Assembly (NCBI RefSeq): GCF_000161795.2
Contig: NZ_CP006882.1
Coordinates: forward strand, 248,001-312,000
DNA from: Synechococcus sp. WH 8109
Lineage (GTDB): Bacteria > Cyanobacteriota > Cyanobacteriia > PCC-6307 > Cyanobiaceae
Direction: 5' to 3'
Length of the DNA: 64,000 bases
Both the position numbers and the translations under genes were made by a program. Within the stretch, counting starts at the first letter, position 1, and each line of letters opens with the position of its first letter. This document shows positions 38,461-52,142 of the stretch, in pieces. The notes below the pieces were generated by a model that searched no databases, was not told the DNA's origin, and saw nothing but the letters and a program-made list of their open reading frames with translations.

Positions 38461-41124
38461 ATGACCTCAGGAGTCAGGACATCCGACGTGGTCGTCTCAT
38501 CCCTGGATAACCCGGTTGATTTTCATGCCCTGGTGGACAGCGGCATCAACAAACCGGCCCGCTACATGGGGCACGAGTTAGGGGTTGAAGCACGGGACTG
38601 GCAGACAGCGTCGGTTCGCTGGGCGCTCACTTACCCCGAGATCTATGAGGTTGGCTCCAGCAACCTGGGCCACATCATTCTTTATTCGATCCTCAATGCC
38701 GTCCCCGGGCAGTTGTGTGATCGCGCCTATCTTCCGGCGGCTGATCTGGCAGGCCGCTTGCGGGAACGCTCCCAGGCGTTGTTTGCCGTGGAAAGCCGTC
38801 GGCCCTTGCCGGCCTTCGACATCCTGGGTTTTAGCCTCAGTTACGAACTGGGTGCCACCAACATCCTTGAGATGCTGGACCTCGCGCAGGTGCCCATCCG
38901 CGCTACTGATCGGGGCGACTTGCCCCTTAGTGATCCTGCAGCACCTCCTCTGATTTTCGCTGGTGGGCCCACCGCCACAAGCAATCCAGAGCCCTATGCC
39001 CCGTTCTTCGACTTCATCGCTCTGGGTGACGGTGAGGAGTTGTTGCCCGAAATCGGTCTGGTGGTGGCGCAAGCCAAAGCGGATGGATTGACGCGATCGC
39101 AATTGCTGCAGGATCTAGCCCAGGTTCCCGGCGTTTACGTGCCTGCGCTCTATGGAACCGGTGCCGATGGGGTCACCCTGGAGCCGCTTCACCCTGATCT
39201 TCCAGCGCGGGTTCTTCGCCGTGTGGCGACGCCAATGCCCCACTACGCCATGGGTCTTGTGCCCCATGTGGAAACGGTGCATGACCGTCTCACGGTCGAG
39301 ATTCGCCGCGGTTGCACCCGGGGTTGTCGCTTCTGCCAGCCGGGAATGTTGACCCGTCCGGCTCGGGATGTGGAACCCGAGGCCGTGATCGAGGCGGTGG
39401 AGACCGGCATGAAACAAACCGGCTACAGCGATTTCTCGCTGCTCTCCTTGAGCTGCAGCGACTATCTGGCGCTGCCGGCGGTGGGAGTTGAGTTGCGCAA
39501 CCGCCTTGCCGATCAGAACGTCACGCTTCAGCTGCCCAGTCAGCGGGTGGATCGCTTCGATGAAGACATTGCCCACATCCTTGGCGGCACGCGGAAAGCG
39601 GGTCTCACCTTCGCCCCGGAGGCTGGAACGCAGCGCCTCCGCGACATCGTCAACAAGGGCCTCAACGATGACGACTTGCTGCATGGCATCCGCACGGCCA
39701 TGCAGAACGGCTACCGCAAGGTGAAGCTGTACTTCATGATCGGCCTCCCTGGTGAGACGGACGCCGATGTTCTCGGCATTGCCGAGACCTGCGTGATGCT
39801 CCAGCAGCGCTGCCGTGACCTTGGTCGGCTCAACCTGAACATCACGATCAGCAATTTCACCCCCAAGCCCCACACCCCTTTTCAGTGGCACAGCGTCTCA
39901 ACGGCCGAGTTTGAGCGCCGCCAGGCTCTGCTCAAGGAGGCCTTCAGGCATTTGCGCGGCGTGAAGGTGAATTTCACCGATGTGCGGCTGTCGGCTATGG
40001 AGGATTTTGTGGGCCGCAGCGATCGGCGCCTTGCCCCGGTGATCGAGGCCGCCTGGCGGGCCGGTGCCGGCATGGATGCCTGGTTCGAGTCGCTGGATCG
40101 CACCTACGCCGCCTGGACCGGAGCCATCGCGGATGCCGGCCTGGAGGGGCGTTACCGGGAGATGGAGGTGGGGGGCTGGAGTGCTGTGGCTGCGCTGGAT
40201 CGGGAGGATCTGGAAGCGTTCTGTGCTCAGCCGCTCCCCTGGGATCACATCGACACCGGCATCGACAAAGCCTGGCTGGCTGACGATCTGCAACGGGCTC
40301 TGGCAGCGGCGGTTGTGCCCGACTGCTCCTTTGATGGCTGCAGCAGTTGTGGGGTCTGTGGTCCGGATCTAGGACACAACGTGGTTGTTCCCGCTCCCGA
40401 GGTACCAACCCAGATGCCAACCCAGGCGCCGCCCAGTGAACGGGTGTGCCGGATCCGGGTGCAATTCGCCAAAACGGGATCGATGGCGCTGCTCAGCCAT
40501 CTTGATCTGATGCGCATGCTCGAGCGGGCCCTGCGTCGCAGTGCGCTTCCGATCAGCTTCACCGGTGGGTTTCATCCACTGCCGCGGATTCAGATCGCTT
40601 TGGCACTCCCCCTCGGCGCTGAGGCCCAGAGCGAGTGGATGGATCTTGAATTCACCGAGGCCCTGGATCCCAACCACTTCTGCAAGACGCTGCAGTCGTT
40701 GCTGCCGGAGGGCATTCAGCTGCTGGCGGCAGCCGAGGTTCCCGTCAGTGGCAAAAGCCTCTCGCAAGAACTGACGGGGGCCATTTGGTGTTTTGATCTC
40801 GTGCCGCAGGAGCAGGCCCCGATGCCATTGGATTGGAATGCAGCGGTGGATCAGCTCCTGCAGGCCACAACCTTGGTGTGGCACGACACCGATAAGAAGG
40901 GCCGCCCCCGGGAGCGGGATTGCCGCCCCGCGTTGAAGGCGCTGCAGGTGACGGATCAGAACGCCAACGGATCCATTCGGCTTCGTTTGGAAGCGGCGGT
41001 GGATGAGATGGGCCGAAGCTTGCGGCCTGCTCAGATTCAGCACTGGCTTGCCGAGTCCGTTGGTCAGCCCTTGCAGGTGCAACGCTTGGCGCGAGAGGCC
41101 CTGCTCCTAAGTGCGCAGTGCTAA
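38461..41124 (+). CDS. B12/radical SAM protein with fused DUF2344 (TIGR03960-like)
   Basis: An 887-residue two-part protein. The N-terminal part has a B12-binding-like region and a radical SAM CxxxCxxC cluster in [14 protein letters not shown] (about residues 285-292), and [18 protein letters not shown]. The C-terminal part (from about 660) starts [20 protein letters not shown], the DUF2344 (TIGR03936) signature, preceded by a cysteine cluster CSSCGVCG. The role is unknown; such genes commonly precede RNase E/G, as here. ATG at 38461. Confidence 0.85.
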   Translation: MTSGVRTSDVVVSSLDNPVDFHALVDSGINKPARYMGHELGVEARDWQTASVRWALTYPEIYEVGSSNLGHIILYSILNAVPGQLCDRAYLPAADLAGRLRERSQALFAVESRRPLPAFDILGFSLSYELGATNILEMLDLAQVPIRATDRGDLPLSDPAAPPLIFAGGPTATSNPEPYAPFFDFIALGDGEELLPEIGLVVAQAKADGLTRSQLLQDLAQVPGVYVPALYGTGADGVTLEPLHPDLPARVLRRVATPMPHYAMGLVPHVETVHDRLTVEIRRGCTRGCRFCQPGMLTRPARDVEPEAVIEAVETGMKQTGYSDFSLLSLSCSDYLALPAVGVELRNRLADQNVTLQLPSQRVDRFDEDIAHILGGTRKAGLTFAPEAGTQRLRDIVNKGLNDDDLLHGIRTAMQNGYRKVKLYFMIGLPGETDADVLGIAETCVMLQQRCRDLGRLNLNITISNFTPKPHTPFQWHSVSTAEFERRQALLKEAFRHLRGVKVNFTDVRLSAMEDFVGRSDRRLAPVIEAAWRAGAGMDAWFESLDRTYAAWTGAIADAGLEGRYREMEVGGWSAVAALDREDLEAFCAQPLPWDHIDTGIDKAWLADDLQRALAAAVVPDCSFDGCSSCGVCGPDLGHNVVVPAPEVPTQMPTQAPPSERVCRIRVQFAKTGSMALLSHLDLMRMLERALRRSALPISFTGGFHPLPRIQIALALPLGAEAQSEWMDLEFTEALDPNHFCKTLQSLLPEGIQLLAAAEVPVSGKSLSQELTGAIWCFDLVPQEQAPMPLDWNAAVDQLLQATTLVWHDTDKKGRPRERDCRPALKALQVTDQNANGSIRLRLEAAVDEMGRSLRPAQIQHWLAESVGQPLQVQRLAREALLLSAQC

Positions 41125-41381
41125 TTTGGTTACAGAACAGGTGTTTCGTCCGTCGGGACCAACCTTGTTTCGGTCTTGTCTGATCCAACACGGATATCGA
41201 GGTCCACATCACGGCTTGCACGGCGGTCTTTTTTGGAACCCCCAAGCCTGATTCATAGGAGTTTTTGCTCCGCAACCTTTTGGTCTTGCTGACCAGCTCA
41301 GATCTTTCTATCAACCCGTGAGGGAGAACCGGCAGGTTCCTCAACGGATTTGGCCCTCAATCGGGCACAACCAGTCCTCTT
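41125..41381 (+). promoter_or_regulatory. rne 5' leader region
   Basis: A 257-nt stretch with U-rich tracts (GGTCTTTTTTGGAACC, GAGTTTTTGCTCC) that could fold into hairpins with U-rich single strands. Long leaders are known to mediate RNase E autoregulation in bacteria, so this is a candidate site; it is inferred from position and composition. Confidence 0.5.
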
Positions 41382-43322
41382 ATGCCCCAGCAAATTGTCA
41401 TCGCGGAGCAGCTGCGCATCGCAGCAGTGCTGACCGATGAACGTGTTGATGAACTCATCGTCGCGCAGGGTCGCTATCAGATCGGAGATGTCTATTTAGG
41501 AACGGTAGAAAATGTTCTGCCAGGCATTGATGCCGCCTTCGTCAATATTGGTGAGAGTGAGAAAAACGGGTTCATTCATGTCACCGATCTTGGGCCGCTG
41601 CGTCTGAAGAAAGGTTCGGCTGGGATCACTGAACTTCTGGAGCCTCGTCAAAAGGTTTTGGTTCAGGTGATGAAAGAACCGACCGGCACCAAAGGCCCAC
41701 GGTTGACGGGAAATTTGGCTCTGCCAGGTCGCTACCTGGTGCTTCAGCCCCATGGCCAGGGGGTCAACATCTCCCGGCGCATCAGTTCTGATGCAGAACG
41801 GAACCGACTGCGTGCGCTTGGTGTTCTGATCAAGCCGCCTGGAGCTGGCCTGCTGATCCGTACGGAAGCCGACGGCATCAGTGAAGAGCTGTTGATTGAG
41901 GATCTGGAATCCTTGCTGCGCCAGTGGGAGGCGATTCAGCAAGCTGCTGAAACGGCTGCACCGCCGGTGCTGCTCAACCGCGACGAAGACTTCATCCATC
42001 GGATTCTGCGGGACCACATGGGCCCGGATCTGGCACGGGTTGTGGTGGACGATGCCGCCGCTGTGGGCCGTGTGAGCAGTTTCCTTGGTGCCGAAGCCGG
42101 CAATGTGCTGGTGGAAGCGCACAGTGAATCCAGCGAGTTGCTGGAGCACTACAAGGTCAATGCTGCCATCCGCGATGCGCTGAAGCCGAGGGTTGATCTG
42201 CCGTCCGGTGGTTACGTGATCATCGAGCCCACTGAAGCGCTCACGGTGATCGATGTGAACTCGGGCTCGTTCACACGATCGGCCAATGCGCGCGAAACCG
42301 TTCTGTGGACCAACTGTGAGGCGGCGATCGAAATCGCTCGACAGCTCAAGCTTCGCAACATCGGTGGGGTGATCATCATCGACTTCATCGATATGGATTC
42401 CCGTCGTGACCAGCTCCAGCTGCTGGAGCATTTCACGACAGCCGTCCGTGACGACTCAGCCCGCCCGCAGATCGCACAGCTCAGCGAACTGGGCCTGGTG
42501 GAACTCACCCGCAAGCGTCAAGGGCAGAACATCTATGAATTGTTCGGTCGGGCTTGTCCCAGCTGTGGTGGTCTGGGCCATGTGGCCGTTCTCCCCGGCA
42601 AAGACCTGCTTCAACCTCTGGCCATGGCCACGGGATTGGTTCGCTCGGCGGCCTCTGCCCGCGCCGAAGTTGTTGCACCTGGAGAGAACGGTGGCAATGG
42701 CCGGCGGCGGCGCGGTGGTCGAGGGCGCGGCAGTCAGGATGTCGTCCTTCCTGTCGAGACGTCCGATACCACTGCCCCTGAGGTCTCGACCCAAGAGGCT
42801 CAGGAGCCCGCGACCGCCCGTCGTCAGGACCCTGAATTGGTTGCCGTCCCGATGACCGACGAGCAACAGCAGCTGTTTGGTTGGCTGGGATTGAACCCTG
42901 CCCTGTTGCTGGAGGAGCCCCCTGCATCCGACAACGTTGTGGTCCGGGTCGTGCGTCCTGGCGAGGACGAGCAGGAGGTGCTGGAGGCGGCGCGTCAGCA
43001 ATTGGTGGCCAGTTCCGGACGACGCCGTCGCCGTGGCGGACGGGGTGGTCGTTCAGGATCACGCAATGGGGCGAGTCAGCCCACTGCGACTCCTGCCGCT
43101 GAGACGTCTGTTGTCGTCACCTCCTCCGCCCCGGATGAGTCGGCTCCCCTGATGGTGGAGATCACCCCATTGGAGGCGGTGACCAACCTGACGATCACCG
43201 AACCAGAACCGGCCCCCATCAGCGAACCGGCTGAGCCCGAGCCTGTGGCCGTGGTGGAAACAGCTGAGCCTGATGAGCCTCGCCGTCGCCGTCGCCGCTC
43301 CTCGGCTGTCGCCACGGTCTGA
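41382..43322 (+). CDS. rne: Ribonuclease E/G
   Basis: A 646-residue endoribonuclease. The S1 domain is early ([22 protein letters not shown]), the DNase I-like catalytic segment includes [10 protein letters not shown] and [10 protein letters not shown], and CPSCGGLG is the zinc-link. The long C-terminal region is disordered, Arg/Gly- and Pro/Glu-rich. The extreme end [13 protein letters not shown] (634-646) contains the cyanobacterial nonapeptide reported to bind PNPase. It follows the B12/radical SAM gene and precedes rnhB. Confidence 0.95.
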   Translation: MPQQIVIAEQLRIAAVLTDERVDELIVAQGRYQIGDVYLGTVENVLPGIDAAFVNIGESEKNGFIHVTDLGPLRLKKGSAGITELLEPRQKVLVQVMKEPTGTKGPRLTGNLALPGRYLVLQPHGQGVNISRRISSDAERNRLRALGVLIKPPGAGLLIRTEADGISEELLIEDLESLLRQWEAIQQAAETAAPPVLLNRDEDFIHRILRDHMGPDLARVVVDDAAAVGRVSSFLGAEAGNVLVEAHSESSELLEHYKVNAAIRDALKPRVDLPSGGYVIIEPTEALTVIDVNSGSFTRSANARETVLWTNCEAAIEIARQLKLRNIGGVIIIDFIDMDSRRDQLQLLEHFTTAVRDDSARPQIAQLSELGLVELTRKRQGQNIYELFGRACPSCGGLGHVAVLPGKDLLQPLAMATGLVRSAASARAEVVAPGENGGNGRRRRGGRGRGSQDVVLPVETSDTTAPEVSTQEAQEPATARRQDPELVAVPMTDEQQQLFGWLGLNPALLLEEPPASDNVVVRVVRPGEDEQEVLEAARQQLVASSGRRRRRGGRGGRSGSRNGASQPTATPAAETSVVVTSSAPDESAPLMVEITPLEAVTNLTITEPEPAPISEPAEPEPVAVVETAEPDEPRRRRRRSSAVATV

Positions 43323-43327
43323 GCCGG

Positions 43328-43927
43328 ATGACCGCGCAGGATTCCCTCCCCCTCGGGAGGGATGTGGCTGGTGTGGATGAAGTCGGTCGCGGTTGTTTGT
43401 TCGGTCCTGTGTTTGCGGCCGCTGTGGTGCTCGAAGGCTCAGCAGCCGAAGACCTGTTGAAGGCAGGGCTGACCGATAGCAAAAAACTGTCAGCCAAGCG
43501 TCGGGCTGCTCTGGTTCCGGTGATTCGGTCGCTGTGTGTGGCATCCGGTTTGGGCCAGGCGTCAGCGCGCGAAATTGATGCCTGCGGCATCCGCGTTGCC
43601 ACGGAATGCGCCATGTTGCGGGCGCTGCAGCGATTGCCGCAGCGCCCTGGGCTCGTGCTGGTGGATGGCAATCTTCCCCTTCGGCTGTGGCACGGCCCGC
43701 AGCGCACGGTGATCGCAGGGGACAGCCGATCAGCGGCCATTGCTGCGGCCAGTGTTCTGGCCAAGGAGGCCAGGGATGCTCTCATCCGGCGCTTGTCGGC
43801 TCGCTTTCCTGGTTACGGCCTCGAGCGCCATGCGGGCTACGGCACGGCGCAACATCGTCAGAGCTTGATGGCCTCAGGCCCCACGCCCCTGCATCGGCAC
43901 ACGTTCTTGAGGCGTCTGCTCGGTTGA
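43328..43927 (+). CDS. rnhB: Ribonuclease HII
   Basis: A 199-residue enzyme that removes RNA from RNA-DNA hybrids. The catalytic [17 protein letters not shown] (Asp and Glu) begins at about residue 15; [20 protein letters not shown] and [17 protein letters not shown] follow. Length is normal. It lies 5 nt after rne and its last 54 nt overlap the DUF1997 gene on the other strand. Confidence 0.95.
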   Translation: MTAQDSLPLGRDVAGVDEVGRGCLFGPVFAAAVVLEGSAAEDLLKAGLTDSKKLSAKRRAALVPVIRSLCVASGLGQASAREIDACGIRVATECAMLRALQRLPQRPGLVLVDGNLPLRLWHGPQRTVIAGDSRSAAIAAASVLAKEARDALIRRLSARFPGYGLERHAGYGTAQHRQSLMASGPTPLHRHTFLRRLLG

Positions 43928-44470
43928 GCCTTGCCCGTCGGTTTCCAGGCACCAGCTGCGGTAGTCGTCGATCAGCTGCTGGCCAACCCGGGCTTTGATG
44001 CCAATGAGGATGCCACTCAAGATTGATTCGCCCGTTGATTCCAACACCCGTTTGGGGATCAGCTTGAGCAGCGATGGCTGGCTAACGCTCACCGACAGAT
44101 GGGCATGTCCCTGAAGTCCGTCGGGTGTGGACGTCAGCCGTGCTTCCAGGTTCAGGGCGAAGTCATCAACGATCCCTAGACCCTCCAGTTCGCAGTCGAG
44201 GGCCTGCATCACCAGTGTGTCGCCTTCCATGTGGATCTGGAGGGACACCACGGGTTTCACGTGGAGCTGGAAGACCTGCAGGCTGGTCACCACATACCTG
44301 TAACGCCCTGGCTGCAAGTGGGTGAGCTGTTTGGCGTCCAGCAGGGCTCCGAGGACGCGCTCCTCCTCCAGCAGGTAGGAGGGCAGCCGCTCTGCTCCGG
44401 TTCTGACAGGCAGATCAAGCTTTTGACTGGCTTCGAAGGCCAGGGGCATGGACTTCACCTGACGCGGCAT
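43874..44470 (-). CDS. DUF1997 protein
   Basis: A 198-residue protein with the DUF1997 layout: [20 protein letters not shown] at the start, [20 protein letters not shown] in the middle and [20 protein letters not shown] near the end. Function unknown. It overlaps rnhB by 54 nt tail-to-tail and is divergent from pheA. Confidence 0.85.
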   Translation of the reverse strand: MPRQVKSMPLAFEASQKLDLPVRTGAERLPSYLLEEERVLGALLDAKQLTHLQPGRYRYVVTSLQVFQLHVKPVVSLQIHMEGDTLVMQALDCELEGLGIVDDFALNLEARLTSTPDGLQGHAHLSVSVSQPSLLKLIPKRVLESTGESILSGILIGIKARVGQQLIDDYRSWCLETDGQGSTEQTPQERVPMQGRGA

Positions 44471-44501
44471 GATCTTATCGAGTCCATCCAGTGCGGCTTC
44501 G

Positions 44502-45344
44502 ATGCCTACACGTCTCGCATTCCTTGGCCCAGTGGGGACCTATGGCGAGCAGGCCGCCCGGGTGCTGATCGAACAGGCTGCTCTCGAGGATGTCCAGCTC
44601 GTTCCCTGCGTTGGGCTCCGATCGGTTGTGGAACAGCTGGCCGGAGGACAGTGTGATGCAGCCGTTGTCCCGATTGAGAACTCGGTTGAGGGGGGGGTGA
44701 CAGCAACCCTCGATGCGCTCTGGTCCCATCCCGAGCTTTGTATACGCAGGGCTTTGGTGCTGCCGATTCAGCACGCTCTGCTGGGGAGTGGGCCGCTCAG
44801 CAGAGTCACCGAAGTGCTCTCCCACCCGCAGGCCCTTGCCCAGTGCAGTGGCTGGTTGGCCCAGCATCTACCCGATGCCTTGCAACTGCCTACCTCATCC
44901 ACGGCTGAAGCAGCTCGCATGGTGGCGGGCAGTCCCTTTCGTGCTGCGATCGCCTCCCAGACCGCTGCCCGGGAACACGGGTTGGATCAGCTGGCGTTCC
45001 CGGTGAACGATGTTGCGGGCAATCGCACCCGTTTTCTGCTGTTGCGTCGTGGTCAGCGCAGTGAGCATGGCGATGTGGCCAGTCTGGCGTTCTCGCTGCA
45101 TCGCAATGCGCCGGGGGCCTTGCTGGAAGCTCTGGTTTGTTTGGCTGAGAGGGGCCTGAACATGAGTCGGATTGAATCGCGACCGTCCAAACGGGAGCTG
45201 GGGGAATACGTCTTTTTTGTGGATGTGGATCTTCCGCCGGCTCCGTCAACGGCTCTGGCGGATCTGATCGCCCATTTGCAGCCTCTATGTGAACATCTCG
45301 CCCATTTCGGTGCCTACCCCAGTAGGGATTTGAGCGGCTGTTGA
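44502..45344 (+). CDS. pheA: Prephenate dehydratase
   Basis: A 280-residue phenylalanine-pathway enzyme without a fused chorismate mutase. The catalytic region has VPIENSVEGGVTATLD and NRTRFLLL (TRF), and the C-terminal ACT domain includes the ESRP regulatory motif (RIESRPSKRELGEYVFF), so feedback inhibition by phenylalanine is expected. Start is the ATG at 44502 (MPTRLAFLGP); earlier codons are not family-like. Confidence 0.93.
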   Translation: MPTRLAFLGPVGTYGEQAARVLIEQAALEDVQLVPCVGLRSVVEQLAGGQCDAAVVPIENSVEGGVTATLDALWSHPELCIRRALVLPIQHALLGSGPLSRVTEVLSHPQALAQCSGWLAQHLPDALQLPTSSTAEAARMVAGSPFRAAIASQTAAREHGLDQLAFPVNDVAGNRTRFLLLRRGQRSEHGDVASLAFSLHRNAPGALLEALVCLAERGLNMSRIESRPSKRELGEYVFFVDVDLPPAPSTALADLIAHLQPLCEHLAHFGAYPSRDLSGC

Positions 45345-45347
45345 GGA

Positions 45348-46280
45348 TCAGTCTTTTCTGATCCGGAAGACGCCGAATTGCATCAGACCGGTGGCGAAGG
45401 CCCAGTGCATCAGCAGCAACGTCGGCGTTTCTCTCAGGCCTTGCAGGACCGCTTTCGGTCCCAGGCTGAGCACCGCCAAAGGACGGCGGACGCCCTCGAC
45501 GATGGAGTCAATCCATGAGGGAAGCGTGGCCTGGGTCCAGTCACCGGTGAAGATCTCGCCACGCTGGTGAACGCTGTTGTCGAGGTTCTGGCGGAACCCC
45601 TTGATGCTGGCGAATTCAGGGTGGGCCCATTGGTTGAGCAGCTGACGCATCACCCAGCGTTCGGTTCGCGTCATGCCGCCGTCAGATGGGTCTCGGCGGT
45701 TCCAGTCGGCCACAGCAAGCAGACCACCAGGGCGCATCACCCGCAGCAGTTCATCGGCGTAACGCTGCTTGTCCGGCATGTGGGGGCCAGCCTCCACACT
45801 CCAGACCGCATCAAACCTCTGATCGGGCAGGTGAAGATCCAAGGCGTCCATCACCTGGAAGCGGCAGCTCAGGCCTGATGGGGTGAGTTGTGTGGCTCGT
45901 TCCACCTGGGCAGGACTGATGCTGATGCCGAGAACATCCAATCCGTAATCCCGCGCCAGGATTCGGGCACTGCCACCGATGCCGCAACCCACATCCAGCA
46001 CCCGGCTGCCGGCGGGGAGTTGGTCCAGACCGCTCCATCGCACCAGCTCGTGGACGAAGGCTTCCTTGGCTTCGCGGAAGTCGCAGGAGCCCGGCGGGGT
46101 CCCGTAATGACCGAGATGGACATGCTCTCCCCAGAGCTGCTCCAACAAACGGTCTTCCGTCCAGGCGTCGTAGGCGGAGGCGACACTCTCCGACGATTCG
46201 TAGCGCCGGTCGCGGCGAAGCCACAGCGCAACTCCGGTGGCTCCAACGGCGCCGGCCACAATTAACAGAGATCCCAACAT
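45348..46280 (-). CDS. MPBQ/MSBQ methyltransferase (plastoquinone/tocopherol pathway)
   Basis: A 310-residue SAM methyltransferase closely similar along its length to Synechocystis Sll0418: membrane anchor at the N-terminus, SVASAYDAWTEDRLLEQLWG, the SAM motif VLDVGCGIGGSARILA, VEAGPHMPDK and VMRQLLNQWAHPEFASI. It methylates 2-methyl-6-phytyl (or solanesyl) benzoquinol. ATG at 46280, overlapping the LON gene stop (TGATG). Confidence 0.88.
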   Translation of the reverse strand: MLGSLLIVAGAVGATGVALWLRRDRRYESSESVASAYDAWTEDRLLEQLWGEHVHLGHYGTPPGSCDFREAKEAFVHELVRWSGLDQLPAGSRVLDVGCGIGGSARILARDYGLDVLGISISPAQVERATQLTPSGLSCRFQVMDALDLHLPDQRFDAVWSVEAGPHMPDKQRYADELLRVMRPGGLLAVADWNRRDPSDGGMTRTERWVMRQLLNQWAHPEFASIKGFRQNLDNSVHQRGEIFTGDWTQATLPSWIDSIVEGVRRPLAVLSLGPKAVLQGLRETPTLLLMHWAFATGLMQFGVFRIRKD

Positions 46281-46915
46281 CACTTCAGATCCATTAACAC
46301 AGTGCGGGCCGCCAGTTGGCGTCGGGTGTGGTCCAACATTTCAAATTGCTGACTCAACCGTTCGTGGGTGTCGGTTAGTTCCAGAAGACACTGTTGCTCC
46401 GAAGCGGCCTGATCCAGATGGGCGCTGATCCAGAAGGACAGTTCCCGCGGTAGATCAGGCAGATCGTCAGGCAGTTCCACCTCTCGGTTCTGCAGTTTGC
46501 TGGTCAGCTGAACGACGTCATTCAAGGCTTCGCTGACCTTGTCCCGCAGGCTGTTGAGCTGGTCGGTGTCGGCCACGGGCTCATCCTCCAGCCAGCTCAC
46601 CATCCCTGTTCGGTAGGGCGTTTCTCGCGTGATGTTGAGCAGCCGGAACCGCTGTTGGCCCAACGAAACGATGTAGCTGCGACCATCTTCCGTTGTTTGA
46701 TGCTGAAGCACCTCAGCGCAGCAACCGATTTCGGCCATTTCGCCGTTCTCGGGGTTGATGCGAACTATGCCGAATCGTTTGTCGGTCTCCAGAACCGTCT
46801 GGAGAAGCATCCGATAACGCGATTCAAAAATGTGCAGGGGCAGGAGCTGCTGCGGGAACAACACGACGTCCGGCAGGGGGAACAGAGGAAGCTCCCTCAC
46901 AGAAAAATCGGACAC
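46280..46915 (-). CDS. LON N-terminal substrate-binding-domain protein
   Basis: A 211-residue stand-alone LON domain: ELPLFPLPDVVLFPQQLLPL, HIFESRYRMLLQ and GCCAEVLQ are typical, followed by a helical part. It has no protease domain; such proteins may bind substrates or partner proteases. GTG start at 46915; 1-nt overlap with the methyltransferase gene. It lies downstream of rpsJ. Confidence 0.88.
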   Translation of the reverse strand: MSDFSVRELPLFPLPDVVLFPQQLLPLHIFESRYRMLLQTVLETDKRFGIVRINPENGEMAEIGCCAEVLQHQTTEDGRSYIVSLGQQRFRLLNITRETPYRTGMVSWLEDEPVADTDQLNSLRDKVSEALNDVVQLTSKLQNREVELPDDLPDLPRELSFWISAHLDQAASEQQCLLELTDTHERLSQQFEMLDHTRRQLAARTVLMDLK

Positions 46916-46971
46916 GAACGCCGTGTTGTACGCAACTGAATCCTAGGAAAATGAAGTTCTGATCGAACGGA

Positions 46972-47292
46972 TCAGAGCTTCACTTCGATGTCCACACCAC
47001 TGGGGAGATCAAGCTTCACCAGCGCGTCGATGGTTTTGGCTGACGGGCTGTAGATGTCGATGATCCGACGGTGGGTGCGGGTCTCGAAGTGCTCGCGGGA
47101 GTCTTTGTCCACGTGGGGAGAGCGCAGAACGCAGTAGATCTTGCGTTTGGTGGGCAGGGGGATCGGACCGATCGCAGTTGCAGCAGTGTTATCGGCCGTT
47201 TCAATGATTTTCTCGCAAGAGAGATCGAGCATGCGGCGATCGAACGCCTTCAGGCGGATGCGGATCTTCTGCTGAGCGATGGCAGTGGACAT
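46972..47292 (-). CDS. rpsJ: 30S ribosomal protein S10
   Basis: A 106-residue protein with [34 protein letters not shown] and [13 protein letters not shown], complete. It ends the str operon (rpsL-rpsG-fusA-tuf-rpsJ) and is separated from tuf by 121 nt containing a hairpin. Confidence 0.97.
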   Translation of the reverse strand: MSTAIAQQKIRIRLKAFDRRMLDLSCEKIIETADNTAATAIGPIPLPTKRKIYCVLRSPHVDKDSREHFETRTHRRIIDIYSPSAKTIDALVKLDLPSGVDIEVKL

Positions 47293-47358
47293 AGGAATGG
47301 GACGAAAAAGCTTCGAGGTCGAAGCAGGACTTCAGTTGTCGAGGTTCTCAGAAATGTA

Positions 47359-47388
47359 GGAGATGGGGGGCTGAGTCCCTCCATCTCC
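47359..47388 (-). repeat. 12-bp hairpin between tuf and rpsJ
   Basis: GGAGATGGGGGG-CTGAGT-CCCTCCATCTCC on the plus strand; on the transcribed minus strand the stem has one A-C mismatch. No U tract follows, so it is probably an attenuator, processing or stability element rather than a full terminator. Confidence 0.65.
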
Positions 47389-47413
47389 TGCCATGTGGTT
47401 CAGCTTGCGCTAA

Positions 47414-48613
<1,200 letters not shown>

Positions 48614-48657
48614 GGGTGTTTAAAGAATCGAGGGTTGGATTTGGAGGAGTTTAGAGA

Positions 48658-50733
<2,076 letters not shown>

Positions 50734-50822
50734 AGGAAATTCTCCGGGGGTGGGGCGTGAAAAGGCGGAGAGACTCTACAGGCCAGCCATGAACATCTGT
50801 GTTGATGGCTGGCCTGCGAGGC

Positions 50823-51293
50823 TCAGTAGCGGTAGTGGGCGAAAGCCTTGTTGGCTTCGGCCATCTTGTGGGTTTCTTCGCGCTTGCGAACAGCGTTGCC
50901 AGCCTCGTTGGCGGCATCCATCAGTTCGCCAGCCAACTTCTGTGCCATGCTCCGGCCGTTGCGGGCGCGGGAGAAGCTCACGAGCCAGCGCAGGGCCATG
51001 GCGGTGCCGCGCTCCTGGCGCACTTCCATGGGCACCTGGTAAGTGGCACCGCCAACTCGGCGGGCACGCACTTCGACCAGGGGGGTGGCGTTCTTGACAG
51101 CTGTTTCGAACAGTTCGAGCGGATCTCCACCGGTGCGCTCGTTGATCAGGCCGAACGCGTCGGACAGGATCCGTTGCGCTGTCGATTTCTTGCCGTGCTG
51201 CATCAGGCGCACCACCATCATCGTGGCGAGGCGGCTGTTGAACTGCGGGTCGGGAAGAATCGGGCGCTTCTCAGCGGCGTTGCGGCGTGACAT
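50823..51293 (-). CDS. rpsG: 30S ribosomal protein S7
   Basis: A 156-residue protein beginning [20 protein letters not shown] with [14 protein letters not shown] and [14 protein letters not shown]. It is complete; ATG at 51293. It is second in the str operon. Confidence 0.97.
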   Translation of the reverse strand: MSRRNAAEKRPILPDPQFNSRLATMMVVRLMQHGKKSTAQRILSDAFGLINERTGGDPLELFETAVKNATPLVEVRARRVGGATYQVPMEVRQERGTAMALRWLVSFSRARNGRSMAQKLAGELMDAANEAGNAVRKREETHKMAEANKAFAHYRY

Positions 51294-51334
51294 TAGGGAT
51301 CAGAACTTGATGGGGATAGGGGAGAAACCGGTGA

Positions 51335-51709
51335 TCACTCCTTCGGAGCCTTGGCGCCGTACTTGGAGCGGGACTGACGCCGGTCTTTCACGCCAGCGGT
51401 ATCCAGGGTTCCGCGGATGATGTGGTAGCGGACGCCAGGGAGATCTTTGACACGACCGCCACGGATCAACACCACCGAGTGCTCCTGCAGGTTGTGACCG
51501 ACGCCGCCGATGTAGGCCGTGACCTCAAAGCCCGAGGTCAGGCGCACACGAGCCACCTTGCGCAGCGCCGAATTGGGCTTTTTGGGAGTTGAGGTGTAAA
51601 CGCGGGTGCAAACACCGCGACGCTCAGGGCAGGACTTCAAAGCCGGGGACTTGGTCTTGGCCTTGAGGCGTGAGCGCTCAGTGCGGATCAGCTGTTGGAT
51701 GGTTGGCAT
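51335..51709 (-). CDS. rpsL: 30S ribosomal protein S12
   Basis: A 124-residue protein, [20 protein letters not shown], with [17 protein letters not shown] (Lys43 kept, streptomycin-sensitive type) and the [17 protein letters not shown] end. The ATG at 51709 is used; an upstream in-frame start at 51751 is not family-like. It opens the str operon. Confidence 0.97.
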   Translation of the reverse strand: MPTIQQLIRTERSRLKAKTKSPALKSCPERRGVCTRVYTSTPKKPNSALRKVARVRLTSGFEVTAYIGGVGHNLQEHSVVLIRGGRVKDLPGVRYHIIRGTLDTAGVKDRRQSRSKYGAKAPKE

Positions 51710-51781
51710 CGATGGTCGGTGAGCGGTCGGACTCCCGACCTGATTCGACAATCGACCACGATACCGGGTGACGGTCCCCCC

Positions 51782-52108
51782 TCAAAGGCGGCTGAAGGCA
51801 CTGCCGCAGGCACAGGGTTCAACCCCATCGCTGTTGCGGATCAGAAAACCACCACCACTGAGGTCGCCGCGGTAGTCCAGGCAAAGGCCTTCAAGCAATT
51901 TGAGCTGTTCTGCAGGGGCGTGCACGGTCACCCCATCGGCCCTTGCGATCGCAACGCCGGCCAGATGTCCTGCCCGGATGCGCAGCACATGTTGTGCGCA
52001 CTCCCCGGGCGTGAGATCGAGATGCATCTGCCCCGGAGTTCCCGCGACGGCCGCCTGTCGCCCTAGCTCGGCAGCAGCGGCAGCGGTCAGCCGCAGATTG
52101 GCAGCCAT
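51782..52108 (-). CDS. A-type iron-sulfur carrier (IscA/HesB/SufA family)
   Basis: A 108-residue protein. The C-terminal CACGSAF pair of cysteines is intact, and GGGFLIRNS matches the family, but the first conserved cysteine sits in GECAQHVLRI rather than the usual GCSG context. It probably delivers Fe-S clusters; the altered first motif makes this less certain. ATG at 52108, preceded by a GAGGA site. It follows the NAGPA-like gene. Confidence 0.75.
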   Translation of the reverse strand: MAANLRLTAAAAAELGRQAAVAGTPGQMHLDLTPGECAQHVLRIRAGHLAGVAIARADGVTVHAPAEQLKLLEGLCLDYRGDLSGGGFLIRNSDGVEPCACGSAFSRL

Positions 52109-52142
52109 GCTCAGTTCCTCGGGGCCCCCACTGTTGCAGGTC

